A stretch of DNA of 64,000 nt from Umbelopsis ramanniana AG (lineage: Eukaryota; Mucoromycota; Umbelopsidomycetes; Umbelopsidales; Umbelopsidaceae). Under the pieces are notes generated by a model. The model was given only the letters and a program-made list of their open reading frames with translations, was not told the origin of the DNA and made no database searches. The stretch is taken from the NCBI RefSeq assembly GCF_025399195.1, contig NW_026252091.1:62001-126000 (forward strand). Direction: 5' to 3'. Shown piece by piece: positions 46,616-57,290 of the stretch; positions within the stretch are counted from its first letter, which is position 1, and the number at the start of each line of letters is the position of its first letter. Position numbers and translations under genes: made by a program.

Positions 46616-47867
46616 ATGCAAAGTATCAATTCCTGGAACATTGTCAAGGACATCACACATATCCTTTCCGCCCTTAAGTTTACAAAGTTGTTACGTCGCA
46701 AAACAGTCTCATCTTTGGCAAAAGGTAAATGATTTGAGAACAAAATGGAAAAGAGATCTTAGAATATGACGTAGGTTCTAGACAGCTAAAATGTAAAGAT
46801 TGGTCTAGATATAGCAATCGTTGCTGCCGGTATTCGGTAAGGGAATGAACGGATGACTTTACCCATGTATATCCTGGGTTGACCATACCTACACAACTAC
46901 CTACAAGTGCATCATTTTTTACATTTTTTTTACTATAGTGTCGCGCATCTCGTGGATGTTGCATATCTCAAACGGGAGGAGGCGTCAGAATTGCAGCATC
47001 AACTACAATCGGTAAGTGTACTTCCCTCTCACAAAAGTGGGTCTATGTAACCGTAAATAAGAACGTATTGGGAACATATAATAAAAAAGAAAAAATTGGC
47101 CACCCCTCAAGCTTCCTATATGTCAACCTCTCTACATCATTCACATTGGAAACGAGTACACTTTTATATGTCACCGACATCTATTAGAGCACCAAGTCAT
47201 CCATTGCGATGACTACAGTCGATATTACGTCTGTATTGACGAGGCTTTGCGGGGTCCTACATTGGTAAACCATTTCGCACGATCTGTGCCTGACATTGTC
47301 GTTGTGTAACAGGGTGTATTCATATCCTTCTTTTTCAGCAATCGTTCTGCACACCGTTAGCACAATTTATACACCACCAATTGAAGCCGGCGTTGTCTGG
47401 GCCCGATAACCTTCTGACTATCGACCCAATCCCTTCCTTTATGATTTCCCTTACCGGTTGGCTGTTGGAGTATCCTGTCATATACGTTCAATCTGTTGCT
47501 GATAAAGAGGATGCGTCACTAGAGTGGCGCCCGGCGTCAGGGAATTCATTATCTGGGGTTCCTTTAACTGTGGTCACTGTGGGTATCGGATTTGGACAAG
47601 AACGGTAAGTCTAGTGTATAAAAGAAAAATGCTTATCATGACGGGCTGCACAGTGCGCTCTAATCAAATAAAAATTCTTTTTATATTAGCCACGACCATC
47701 GCATGCTCAGCTTTAGTTACCCCAGTTTGCTCTTCAACGAGCAACAACACCAAGCCATGCACAGCAACTTGTTTACAATGGTTCAACGCAGGTGCGAAGC
47801 TTCGTCGAGTGATATTTATTTCGAGATTATGATTACACAGGAGACGTTGGATAGAGTAGCGATGTGA
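46616..47867 (+). CDS. unassigned six-exon protein, about 214 aa
   Basis: Six exons (46616-46622, 46679-46724, 46939-47011, 47190-47264, 47339-47604, 47690-47867) join in consistent phase to one open frame of 215 codons. The product reads IYKVVTSQNSLIFGKSVAHL, DVAYLKREEASELQHQLQS, HQVIHCDDYSRYYVCIDEAL, then LTGWLLEYPVIYVQSVADKE, GVPLTVVTVGIGFGQER and HDHRMLSFSYPSLLF, and ends TQETLDRVAM. The pattern (a Leu-rich start, a Tyr-Pro-Val strand, PL.V..V, SFSYP..L) faintly recalls the UPF0739/C1orf74 group, but I could not verify this. The seven-nucleotide first exon is the weakest part, so the true start may lie upstream. No signal peptide was seen. Confidence 0.5.
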
Positions 47868-48073
47868 TGCGAGAATGATGTGGCGGGATACCCAATAGAA
47901 TTTTTGCAGACTTATGTTACACTGAAGGGTTCTCTCGTAGGACAATATTTTTTTGCACTTGTGGTGGGGGGAGTGGATACTTTTCACCCTATGTCGGCTC
48001 GTCTGAACAGGGAGTGGGGGGAAATCGGGAATAGTCGTATACATGATGATGATTCTTTGATCAAGTCAAGTCG
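47868..48073. other. short gap between two unassigned genes
   Basis: The 3' ends of the gene at 46616-47867 and of the small zinc-knuckle gene meet here. No coding signal was seen. Confidence 0.35.
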
Positions 48074-48273
48074 TTATCTTGGCTTGTTTCGTTTTGGGCA
48101 TACCTAAAATATTTTAATTAGGACGATGAGGAGAAGCTGTCCCATTCATGGAAAACCCAATTCAATTACGCTAATGCTGCATTTTTAACCTACACCCGTC
48201 AACCACTTACCCACGCAATGTGACTCGTACTTCCGCAGTAAGAACACGCTGGTGATGTTGGGGACTTTGGCAT
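48074..48273 (-). CDS. possible 30-aa CCHC zinc-knuckle miniprotein
   Basis: Two exons (48273-48211 and 48103-48074) flank an intron with a GTAAGT donor and an ATTTTAG acceptor (107 nt). The joined frame is MPKSPTSPACSYCGSTSHIA followed by WVCPKRNKPR and a stop. The ligands fit C-X2-C-X4-H-X4-C exactly, with the last Cys supplied only after splicing, which supports the model. A TATATAAAAG box sits 125 bp upstream. CCHC knuckles bind single-stranded nucleic acids. The small size makes this tentative; it could be a leader exon pair of a larger transcript. Confidence 0.4.
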
Positions 48274-48397
48274 ATTGGGAATGCAGAGAAAGAGTAAATA
48301 TAAAAAGAGATAATCTTATCGCAAGGAAGAAATAAAAAATATATAAAAAAAAAGGTGGGGAGGCACGGGAATGGATGCTTCTACTGGCAAAAGAAGC

Positions 48398-48407
48398 CTT
48401 TTATATA
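48398..48407 (-). promoter_or_regulatory. TATA box
   Basis: The minus strand reads TATATAAAAG within a longer AT block, 125 bp before the proposed zinc-knuckle start at 48273. It is one of the clearest TATA elements in the window. Confidence 0.45.
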
Positions 48408-48855
48408 AATATATATTTCGGAAATCATGGTCAGAGTCATCCATAGCTATCAGACCGTGCTCTTTGGGTCACAGTTCTCACGCAATTCGCCTTTCTCCTC
48501 CTTTTACTCACCCCCGACTCCAAAGAGCCACATTTGTTTGTTATTTCGCCTAGGTGGTGTCAATCAAGAAAACCAACACATTAGTTTTTTTTATTTCTCT
48601 CTCTCTTCAAACTGCAAAGAAGGGCAGCCCGTTTTGGGGAATTGCTTGCAGGTGACAGAGCGAAAGTGGAGAATTGCTTGTGGGGGCGAAATGCCATTTT
48701 GGTGAATGATTTCCTCAAGCATGTAAACTTTACTCTACCAGCGACAAAATCGTAATGTATTCACAAAAATAAGATACTTAACATAAAAAAACGAATTCTA
48801 AAGCAGCCAGCCCTAGAGTTACACTCGCATCCGAAAATAGAGTGAGCGCACCTCT
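48408..48855. other. intergenic, no gene seen
   Basis: This stretch has a pyrimidine-rich run (about 48575-48610) and short open frames only. I cannot support any gene or RNA here. Confidence 0.35.
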
Positions 48856-49108
48856 TCAAATCATTGCCCAGTTTTCTGTTGGGGACAAACCAGCAATGTT
48901 TACCCATGTCATCAGCTTCGGAAATTCCCCCCAAGTTTCCCATGGTGCATTCAACCCCACCGTCCCAATATTACCCGAAGAAGTTGGTTCAGGATACTTA
49001 CTGTAAGACTGTCCAACACTAGCCAGCCCACCCAGTTCTTCGGCTATTGAAAAAAAGTAAGTTTTTCAGTCCCCGGAGGACGAGGCCCTTACCTTTCAGA
49101 AATGACAT
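48856..49108 (-). CDS. unassigned small protein, about 67 aa
   Basis: A 16-nt first exon (49108-49093, MSFLK) with a GTAAGG donor joins in phase through a TTTTTCAATAG acceptor to exon 49043-48856. The product reads MSFLKAEELGGLASVGQSYS, then YPEPTSSGNIGTVGLNAPWE and WGEFPKLMTWVNIAGLSPTE, ending NWAMI. The frame is open and rich in Gly, Trp and Pro. I do not recognise it. No signal peptide. A GTAAGT inside the second exon could be used as an alternative donor. Confidence 0.4.
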
Positions 49109-49189
49109 TCTTCTATTTGTTTGTCAAGAAGCGTACTGATATACAAAATGTCATTGCATCGCTAAATTTAATGAAGGGATAGGGCTTTG

Positions 49190-49378
49190 ATGTGGCGTGA
49201 TGACGTCCATTTGGGAAAAACACCTGCTACCGTGTCAAAGATGCGATTTCTCTATCAACTGACGCATGATCTAATCTGGCAGGAGTTTCGTGAATCAAAC
49301 GTAAGGTGGGAAAATTCTCAAGATGCAACGGTTGAAAAGTTTGTTCATTTCACTGATTAGGGTCATCAACAAACTTAA
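49190..49378 (+). CDS. possible small protein, about 42 aa
   Basis: Exon 49190-49300 reads MWRDDVHLGKTPATVSKMRF and LYQLTHDLIWQEFRESN, then GTAAGG begins a 60-nt intron ending GATTAG. Five more codons (GHQQT) and a stop follow. The composition is protein-like but the gene is very short. It is divergent from the gene at 48856-49108, with 81 bp between the start codons. It might be the first exon of a longer, unresolved gene. The remainder to 49780 shows nothing clear. Confidence 0.3.
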
Positions 49379-49780
49379 TGATTCAAGGAAACATGCATCC
49401 ATGGGATGCTTACATCCATAACATTTGACTGATATGGCTACATAATGATGATCACGGTTTTTAGTCCACAGGCATTGCAAGCCGCGAACAACGTGATGAT
49501 GAAGTAGGCTATTCTGGAATGCACGTTGTGCTGCATTGATGATTTTTGCTCACTGAAGGACATAAAGGGACAAAGTCATCATTTTAAAACGTGAATATTA
49601 ACCGAATACAAGATGGCTCGTAAAAATAAATAAAATAGAGATCCGTCTGAGCTCAATAAGGAGGAAACCTATCCTTTTCCGTGTCACTTGCTTTTGAGCA
49701 GCCATAAATCAGAGCTAAACTTGCCAACTGCGAACATGTATATTCTTTTATGAAACAATTCTGGCGTTCATTAACTAGGA

Positions 49781-50553
49781 TCAGTTCAATTTATCTCGAA
49801 CGATGTCAGAAATCCGTTCGACTGGATCAAAAGACAAGATTTGTGCCTGCCGATCTCGGAACTGTCTGCACAGTGCACCGCATAGTCGATCGGTTAGTTG
49901 CTGCAAATAAGATGAATCAGATATGGACAAGACTTTGAAGTATATAGGTGAGACTTGTGTATGCAACGGTATCTGTCGCGCGACTTAGCTTACAGTGGCG
50001 CGTATGTAGCAGCATAACACGTTGTTGCATTACACCGGTATTCCACTATTAACCCAGAGAGCAGTCAGTGATGAGCTTATTAGAAAAGATTAGCATCAAA
50101 AGACAATAAACAGAACGACGTTTTGTCTCAAAAAATGACTTTAAAATTTTACTTTTAGGTTAAAAGATGTACCTGTGAATACAGTACGGAGTTCTCATTA
50201 CGGATAAATATCGAGTAGCTGGATAATTGCATGCTTCGAGGACGGCAAAGGTTTCGTCTAAGCCAAGCATCATTGCATGGCGTTGCTTCTCTTCTCCACA
50301 CCACAACATATGCAAGATGTAAATGCCGACGATTTTATTATAGATACAAATACCGATCCATCTACCTTCCACAGCGGCCAATATGATAATACTGGTGCAT
50401 TATCCGCATCGCTTCCTACCTAATAAAGGCATCAAGTAAAGGGCAAAGGGCTAGCTCCAGCTTAGTGCTCTTGTTGATGTCGAAAGCGTCGGAGGCTGCT
50501 CCTAGCGCGAATGGAATTTGTCTCCTCAAAGAGCGCATGAGATCATCATCCAT
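49781..50553 (-). CDS. unassigned four-exon protein, about 154 aa, with a 22-nt microexon
   Basis: I do not recognise this protein. Exons 50553-50420, 50361-50173, 50075-50054 and 49900-49781 sum to 155 codons in one frame. It begins MDDDLMRSLRRQIPFALGAA and continues DINKSTKLELALCPLLDAFI. A hydrophobic stretch around WIGICIYNKIVGIYILHMLW follows, then QRHAMMLGLDETFAVLEACN, the microexon-coded SSLTALW, and the end QLTDRLCGALCRQFRDRQAQ...DKLN. It is probably a small helical protein, perhaps membrane-associated. Donor and acceptor signals are ordinary except for the 22-nt exon. It is divergent from the gene at 50753, with 199 bp between starts. Confidence 0.5.
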
Positions 50554-50752
50554 ATAACGACTTCATGTGGCTATGGAAGTTTGCCCTTGGCGTCAAATGA
50601 TATTATATCTGAACTTGTAACCATATGGGATGACTGCGCACAGGTAAACTTGTGCGAGTGAAAATACTGTGCCACATATATAGTTCGTGCCATGTGGTTA
50701 TGTCCATGTCTCGATAAACTTGATCTTCTCATCATTTCTAAACTTACTCTCC

Positions 50753-51154
50753 ATGTTCACTGCATCAGGGCTATCTCTAGCAAGTATCTGCTCAACCGTA
50801 TTCGCAGCTAAGCCTGATGTTCCGGATACTGACTGGGTTGCATATGAAAATGGCACGGTCGTCCAGGTTACAAAGAAGGAAGTAACCGATAAGGAAGACT
50901 TGATTCGACGCGCTAACGAAGCTATTGCTGTCGAAGTACAAGTGGGAGCTCCTTCAGCAGACTTCAACATAGCTCGACTGAACGTGTATTACCCAGACAA
51001 GGATATTTACGCTGTCCTCTACTCCTTACCAATGAATATGATCACCGTCATCGAGAACAACAGTGGCAATGAGCTTTTAATCGGGATTCTCGGTCGAGAG
51101 TACAGAAGACTTGATTGGGAAACAAGAAAAATAGTGGCAACTTCTAGAGATTGA
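50753..51154 (+). CDS. small predicted secreted protein, 133 aa
   Basis: An intronless frame starts MFTASGLSLASICSTVFAAK, which looks like a cleavable signal peptide (cleavage near VFA-AKP). The mature part reads DVPDTDWVAYENGTVVQVTK with an N-glycosylation site (NGT), then DFNIARLNVYYPDKDIYAVL and ILGREYRRLDWETRKIVATS. No cysteine pattern is seen in the mature part and no family is recognised. The frame extends upstream to a GTG at 50687, but the ATG at 50753 places the hydrophobic segment at the N-terminus and is preferred. It is likely extracellular or luminal. Confidence 0.6.
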   Translation: MFTASGLSLASICSTVFAAKPDVPDTDWVAYENGTVVQVTKKEVTDKEDLIRRANEAIAVEVQVGAPSADFNIARLNVYYPDKDIYAVLYSLPMNMITVIENNSGNELLIGILGREYRRLDWETRKIVATSRD

Positions 51155-52171
51155 CATATTTAGAAGCGATATCTAGTTGCTGTGAACGGGCAACGAACAT
51201 CCTGAAAATAAATATACCGTTTCAGCCATTGTGAATTCTAAACTCTTGCCCATTGCTGTGTTTCTCCCAACAATGATGAGGAAGAGAGATGGCCCATTTG
51301 GATTTATGTCTTATTCATCTAGCCAACATGCATAATGGTGGGCGATCTCGTCGCAATGATGCCAGCAACTATTCACACAGCCTGGAGGTCCAAAAGAACA
51401 ATTTTCAATGTTTTGAGATCAAGGCAAGCTATAATTTACCAGTAATACTTATTACATAACATAACATAACATAACTCAGGTACAATGATAGACTGTCGTG
51501 TTCCTCATATAAATCGAATCAGGTTAAGATGTGTACGTCGTCCACAAATCTAGTAACCGACAGCCGTCGAAGGATGTACCTACATCTTCCATGACGGTAC
51601 AGGATATATGTATATTGCGGCACTATCAAATTTTAACGGAGACAGGTGTTTGCGCGTTTGCCTAAATTATTTTGAAAGAGTATGATAGCGATATTACTAC
51701 GTAATCAGGCAAGTGCTTATTATGATATGCGTTGAAAATCGTAATGTGAACATCAGATTTGCTAAGGTTTTATTATGGGAATAAGGAAGCAATATTAAAA
51801 AAGGAACTTGTCTGTCTGAATCATCTCTATATCTCAATGCCTTCACTTCTTTCCCCTTGTCGAATTTGCTATACGTTCCAAAACTTCCGTCACTGTGGCG
51901 AAACCAAATCACAAATATATTCTCAACCTACAAATGTTTATTCCTCTTTATTCCTTTTCATACTTCCAAATCGCATCAAGATAAATTACCTACTCACTTC
52001 GCGTGGATTGTTCTACTTGAACCGCCCGAAGACAATCAGGCGTCTGCTGAAGTCCGGCTTTACACAGGTGAAAAGTTCAATCTCAGCATAGTCCACTTTC
52101 CCACGATGGCATCAAAACTTCACGTTTTCACTCTGCTCCATTCTGTCTTCTTCTGTCCATCCTGAACAGCC
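51155..52171. other. gap upstream of MCCC1 with ambiguous open frames
   Basis: A plus-strand frame 51857-52165 contains HFAWIVLLEPPEDNQASAEV and stops 6 bp before the MCCC1 start, so it could be an upstream ORF or an exon. On the minus strand 51697-51912 a frame reads IWFRHSDGSFGTYSKFDKGK after a TTTGTAG acceptor-like site. The two overlap only partly, and neither has a settled model. I cannot choose between them. The rest shows no gene. Confidence 0.3.
51456..51475. repeat. ATAAC microsatellite
   Basis: Four perfect tandem copies of ATAAC lie in the gap downstream of the small secreted protein gene. Confidence 0.8.
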
Positions 52172-54913
52172 ATGTTCAAACAACGATTGTACACATCTTT
52201 CATATGCATTAGCTCTCAACCTATTAGAGTCAGGCCCACTGTCCTGAGAATAGCCACATGGAAGCAACAAGGATATTGGTACTCCACCCAACTAGGTTGG
52301 TTCTCCTTTCTTTCGCGTTGCTTCGTCGAAAACCGTTCCTAATGCCCTCTCCTCTTTTCAGATCGCAAACCTCTTTTCGACAAAATTTTAATTGCCAACA
52401 GGTACGTGCTTATCTAGCTTCATTTCTGAAATATACGCTCTGTTCGTAGCTGACGGCGTTCATGTTTCCGTACGTAGAGGAGAGATCGCATGCCGTGTGA
52501 TGAGAACCGCAAAGGACCTCGGTATCAAAACCGTTGCTGTCTACAGTGAGGCTGATGCCAATGCTCAGCATGTCAAGCTCGCTGATGAGTCTTACTTGAT
52601 TGGTCCCGCTGCGTCTGCCCTGAGTTACCTAGACACTGAAAAGATCTTGGCCGTTGCCAAACAGAGCGGTGCTCAGGTAAGCCATCGCCATGAGTCTCTG
52701 AACCGGCCACGAATTCCTTGAAAATTAACCTCGTCTTTGCATTGGTAGGCTATTCACCCAGGCTATGGATTCTTGTCTGAGAATGCAGACTTTGCTGATC
52801 GTGTTCAGCGCGAGAATTTGGTATTTATTGGCCCACCCGGTAGCGCCATGCGATCCATGGGATCAAAGAGCGAGTCCAAGTATATCATGGAGGATGCTGG
52901 TGTACCAGTTGTTCCTGGATACCATGGTGAAAACCAGGATCCTAAATTTTTGATGGAACAAGCGGACAAGATCGGCTACCCGGTGCTTATCAAGGCTATC
53001 AAGGGCGGAGGTGGCAAAGGAATGCGAATCGTGAACCGACCACAAGATTTCTTGGAAATGTTAGAGTCTTCCAAAAGAGAATCCATCAAATCTTTTGGCG
53101 ATGACAAGGTGCTTGTTGAAAAGTACCTGGTGCGTCCACGGCATGTCGAAGTACAAGTGTTCGCCGACACGCATGGCAACACTGTTCATTTGTTCGAGAG
53201 AGACTGCTCTGTTCAACGTAGACACCAAAAGGTCATTGAAGAAGCCCCTGCTCCTGGTTTGAGTGAAGAAATCCGAGCTGAACTAGGTGCCAAGGCTGTT
53301 GCTGCAGCTAAAGCTGTAGGCTATGTTAACGCCGGTACTGTGGAATTTATCATGGACAATATTGACAAGAAATTCTATTTCATGGAGATGAACACTAGAC
53401 TTCAGGCAAGTTTGGCATCTTTCAAGACTGACTTGAATAATGGCTTGAGTACTCATTTATTAAATTTAGGTTGAACATCCTGTTACCGAGATGGTGACCA
53501 ACACTGATCTGGTTCGATGGCAGCTCGAAGTTGCTTCTGGAAACACGTTACCTTTGACTCAAGATCAATTAAAACTCACTGGTCATGCATTTGAAGCTCG
53601 TGTTTACGCTGAAAATCCCAACAAGTATAGATAGATCAATTGCTTTTACATCCAAGGTGGCGAAACGAATTTCTAACTTTCTCTTCAACTTAGTAACTTC
53701 CTTCCAGATACTGGGCCACTGTTGCGTGTCCACACACCCGAGGTTTCCAAAAATGTCCGTCTTGAAACTGGCTTCATTGAAGGAGATGAAGTCAGCGTGC
53801 ACTACGACCCTATGATTGCAAAACTGGTTGTTCGCGGAGAGGATCGAAACGATGCGTTGAGAATTCTTAGACGTGCGCTTGATTCTTACAATGTAAGTAG
53901 ATGAAAACGTATCTTGGATGGGTCTGAATTTCTCGGGGATCAAGCGCTAAACGAATTGTCATCTACCTAACAGATCGTCGGTTTGAATACCAATATCAGT
54001 TTTATCAAAACCTTGGCAGAGCATCCCGAGTTCATCAAAGGAGAAGTTGAAACTGGCTTTATTCAACAATACGAAAAGGATTTGTTGCACCTTACCCCTC
54101 AAGTTGATCCTAACACCTTGGCACTAGCTGCACATGCCATTGCTGTGAAGGAGAAGACTGAACAGAAGGTGAATCCAAATGGTGAGTGTGCCAACCATAT
54201 TTTGGTTAGGCTTTGTATTAGCAAACACTGATGTATGCCATCTTGTCCAGATCCTTTCACCCCTTGGTCCACTCTTCCACAGCCCTTCCGTGTCAATGGA
54301 GGCACATCCCGAACCATCACGCTTCATGTTAACGATTCGGAGTTTGATGTCATTTTGGACAGCGAGCCACATGCTTACCCTAAACTGAGCAACATTCGTA
54401 TAGTTGATAAAAAGACCAACGAAGAAATCTCACAGATCAGAAGCGACGATCCGTCGGTCGACGAAGATGGCATGTTGGTTGCTACACTAGATGGCCGCCG
54501 ATACAAGGTGAATGCTGTCGTAGAAGGTGACAATGTGGATGTATTTGCGGAGGTAAGTGAATAATGTTCCTTGCGGAGGGAGAGTCGAGGTGTTATTTCC
54601 AAGTATAAACCTTTTTCCATCACTGCAGACCGGAAGATCAACGTTCACCATACCCACTCCATCTTATCTCACCGCTGGCGCAGCGGACGCAGTTGGCTCC
54701 GTCAAGACCCCTATGCCTTGCAAGATCTCACAAGTACTGGTTAAGCCTGGAGATAAGGTTGAAAAGGATGCCCCTCTGGTCATCTTGGAGGCTATGAAAA
54801 TGGAACACATCATTCGTTCTCCGTTCTCCGGCACCATTGACCAAGTCCTCTACGCACTTGGCGACATGGTTGCCGAAAACAAGAGCTTGGTTACCTTTGC
54901 TGGTGAAAAGTAG
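52172..54913 (+). CDS. MCCC1: 3-methylcrotonyl-CoA carboxylase biotin-containing subunit alpha
   Basis: This mitochondrial enzyme subunit carries out the biotin carboxylase step of leucine breakdown. A presequence [20 protein letters not shown] splices into [20 protein letters not shown]. The ATP-grasp glycine loop [11 protein letters not shown] and [19 protein letters not shown] show the biotin carboxylase domain. The C-terminal carrier domain has [20 protein letters not shown], whose central Lys is biotinylated. The single polypeptide (carboxylase plus carrier, about 740 residues) and the sequence SGNTLPLTQ...[13 protein letters not shown] fit MCCC1 better than pyruvate or propionyl-CoA carboxylase. 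About eight short introns. The carboxyltransferase beta subunit is not in this window. Confidence 0.93.
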
Positions 54914-55036
54914 TAGATATGAAGTAAACCGTAGAGTATGTAATCACGATTTCGCAAAAATGATTTTAAAATAAATAAATCTGTATACACTCATCGATGG
55001 AAAAGACGTTCTGTTTATTACTGTTAAATAGACGTT

Positions 55037-56754
55037 TTACTTGTTCTCCTTTTGTCGTCTGAGTTCCGTGACAATCGCCTCGAGCATTCTCTTGCTTCGA
55101 CGGTCTCCTCCCAGTGTGTATCGATAGCTGTTCATGCAATAGCCAAATCCAATCTTGAACTCTTCGTTCCAGTAAAACAAACTACCTCCTGCACCCTACG
55201 TATGTAAATCAAGATACCAACCCAACATTTAGTCATTGCTTGTGCTAAACACTATTGCCATGTCCAGCTTTACTTACCGTCCAACCCATGAAAGTCGTGT
55301 TAAACATCTCGATGACTCCCCAACCTCCTACGGTCAAGGAAGGATTGATTTTCAGAACTTCGTCCATGTCAGTCATATCAGTTGTTGTTGCATAATCAAA
55401 GGTATTGGCGGACAGAAGCGACGGTTCGCCATTTTCAATGGGTTGACCTCGGTTTGCCATCATGGCAGCCATTTTGGCAATCTTGAAATATAGAATGATC
55501 AATGAATGTTACTACCAGGGCTAACGTCGTTTTCAAACCTTACCGAGCGCGCATTGGTGTGGCCAGAGAAGGAAGGGCTTTCGTAACGCCTGAGGTCTGA
55601 TTTCTGAAGAAGAAGAATGTTTCTTTTCTCTGGAGCTGCTTCAATTATAGCTCTCTTTCCCGGGCTGTTATTTTGGGTTGTACCAAGGAACGCTTCAGGT
55701 ACAGGTTCAGCAATCTTCCACAGCCAAGCCGGAGTGACCATGCGGCGTACCAATTGATGCATTGAGGTATGGTAGGGTGTGGCGATACGATGATCCATCT
55801 CGGGTCCAGGGTTATAGTGCCACTCAACGTTGTACGGATGATTAATTTCTTCTCGGGCAATTTGGCCAATTGTTCGGTGTTGAGGGTCGACGCGACGAAC
55901 AATTTCGTTCAAATACCATCCACGAGTCAATGCATGATAAGCTCTCGTCTTCGTTCCATTCCAATTATGAGGCTGGGCGGCTAACCTGCTGGAAAACTTT
56001 TCTCTGTCTTTGAAATCATCCACCTTCAACGGCTGCTCTAACCACGCGACACCACCTGCATGTTCCATCTAAAAAAATTGGACGATAGCATTGACGAGTT
56101 CGGTAAGCTGACATCTTGAATGATGTAAGTTTTAATATTCAATGAAAGAAAAACATACCAAGTCCTTCAAAGTGACATTCTCCTTGTTCCCTTGAGCGAA
56201 TTCGGGCCAGTAGGTGGCAATTGTTTGATCGTAGGATAAATGACCTTTATCCACAAGTCGCGCAATAACGATGCCGGTCTAAGAAATTCCGGTGACAAAG
56301 CATATTTCTCCCTTTAGGCTTGAGGTCTTCTCACGCTACGAAAATGTGAAAAAAAAATATCACCTACCATAGCTTTGCTGCATGAAAATACCATCTGTAA
56401 GGTTTCGTTGGTATATACGAGATTGGTTTCGCGGTCCATCCACCCTGCATACATATCCATTTTCAATTGTCCGTCGACGTACAGTGCAACGCCGGCACCT
56501 ACGTCGTCGCCTTTGATAATGTTGTCGAGCATCAGGTCCTTTACATGTGCATACTCGGGGGCAACGAAGCCGCTCACCGTCGAGGTTGGGTCAGGACAGT
56601 TGAAGCCTGCTAATGCGCACGAGTAAGGGGTGAAGTCACCTTTGTCCAAAACTCGAAATGCAACCCAGGCGAGGACCGGAACCCATACAGTAATTTTTCG
56701 CAACAGGGATGGTTGAGCGACCGACGGGCTGGCGACGTTGCTTTTCTCGGTCAT
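55037..56754 (-). CDS. class-C beta-lactamase-like serine hydrolase, membrane anchored
   Basis: The product belongs to the LACTB/EstB/AmpC-like family of serine hydrolases. The catalytic SXXK motif is SCSK (MVFSCSKAM, near residue 130). LMEHAGGVAWLEQPL and YHALTRGWYLNEIVRRVDP provide the second conserved block, with Tyr-X-X as in YXN-type motifs, and GWTGAGGSLFYW the C-terminal Gly-rich box. A hydrophobic N-terminal segment (ITVWVPVLAWVAFRVL) suggests a type II membrane anchor. Four or five introns; about 480 residues. Members include esterases, peptidases and a mitochondrial filament protein, so the substrate cannot be predicted. It does not imply antibiotic resistance. Confidence 0.88.
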
Positions 56755-57290
56755 AGTGTTGAACAGGTGTGAAAGTAAGCGGTTGAGAAAGAAAGAAGTC
56801 GTTAATTAAATGTCAGACCAATCCTAGTGGCAAAATCCGTCAGCAAAAACGGGGAAAGAAATAATGTGTACCAGGAAAGGTCTGGAATGGATGCGGTAAC
56901 CGTATTTTCAGCCAGCCATGATGACCAAAAACAATGCCGAGCATCTCAATGAGTGAAGGAAATTGGTATTGTATGAATGGCTTTGGCTCAATCCACTGTC
57001 CGTTCCAGATATCCTCCTTTCTGGACCGTGACTTTATTTCAGACACCATAGGAAGAAATGGAAGTCCATCTCTTCGACACCCAAAATTTTCCAAGTTCCG
57101 CCAAGGCCCAAGTCTATCACGTAAGATTTCACGATTTTATTATTTCATGCTTTTGTTTTACGCCAACGAAGCTTCATTCAACAGGAAAAAGATGTCAATA
57201 CATCAGTAATGTGCATTTTGACCACATATGTTGGAAGAGCCATAAAGGAGCACAGAAAAAGTAACGAGGGTCGAGCTAAAAAGACATTTT
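56755..57290. other. intergenic between the hydrolase and reticulon genes
   Basis: These 536 bp carry the promoter of the hydrolase and the 3' end of the reticulon-like gene. Open frames here are short and unconvincing. Confidence 0.4.

Noticed and set aside
55037-56754. Antibiotic-resistance beta-lactamase
   Set aside because: The SXXK family is broad in eukaryotes (LACTB, esterases); a membrane-anchored intron-bearing fungal gene gives no reason to infer resistance.
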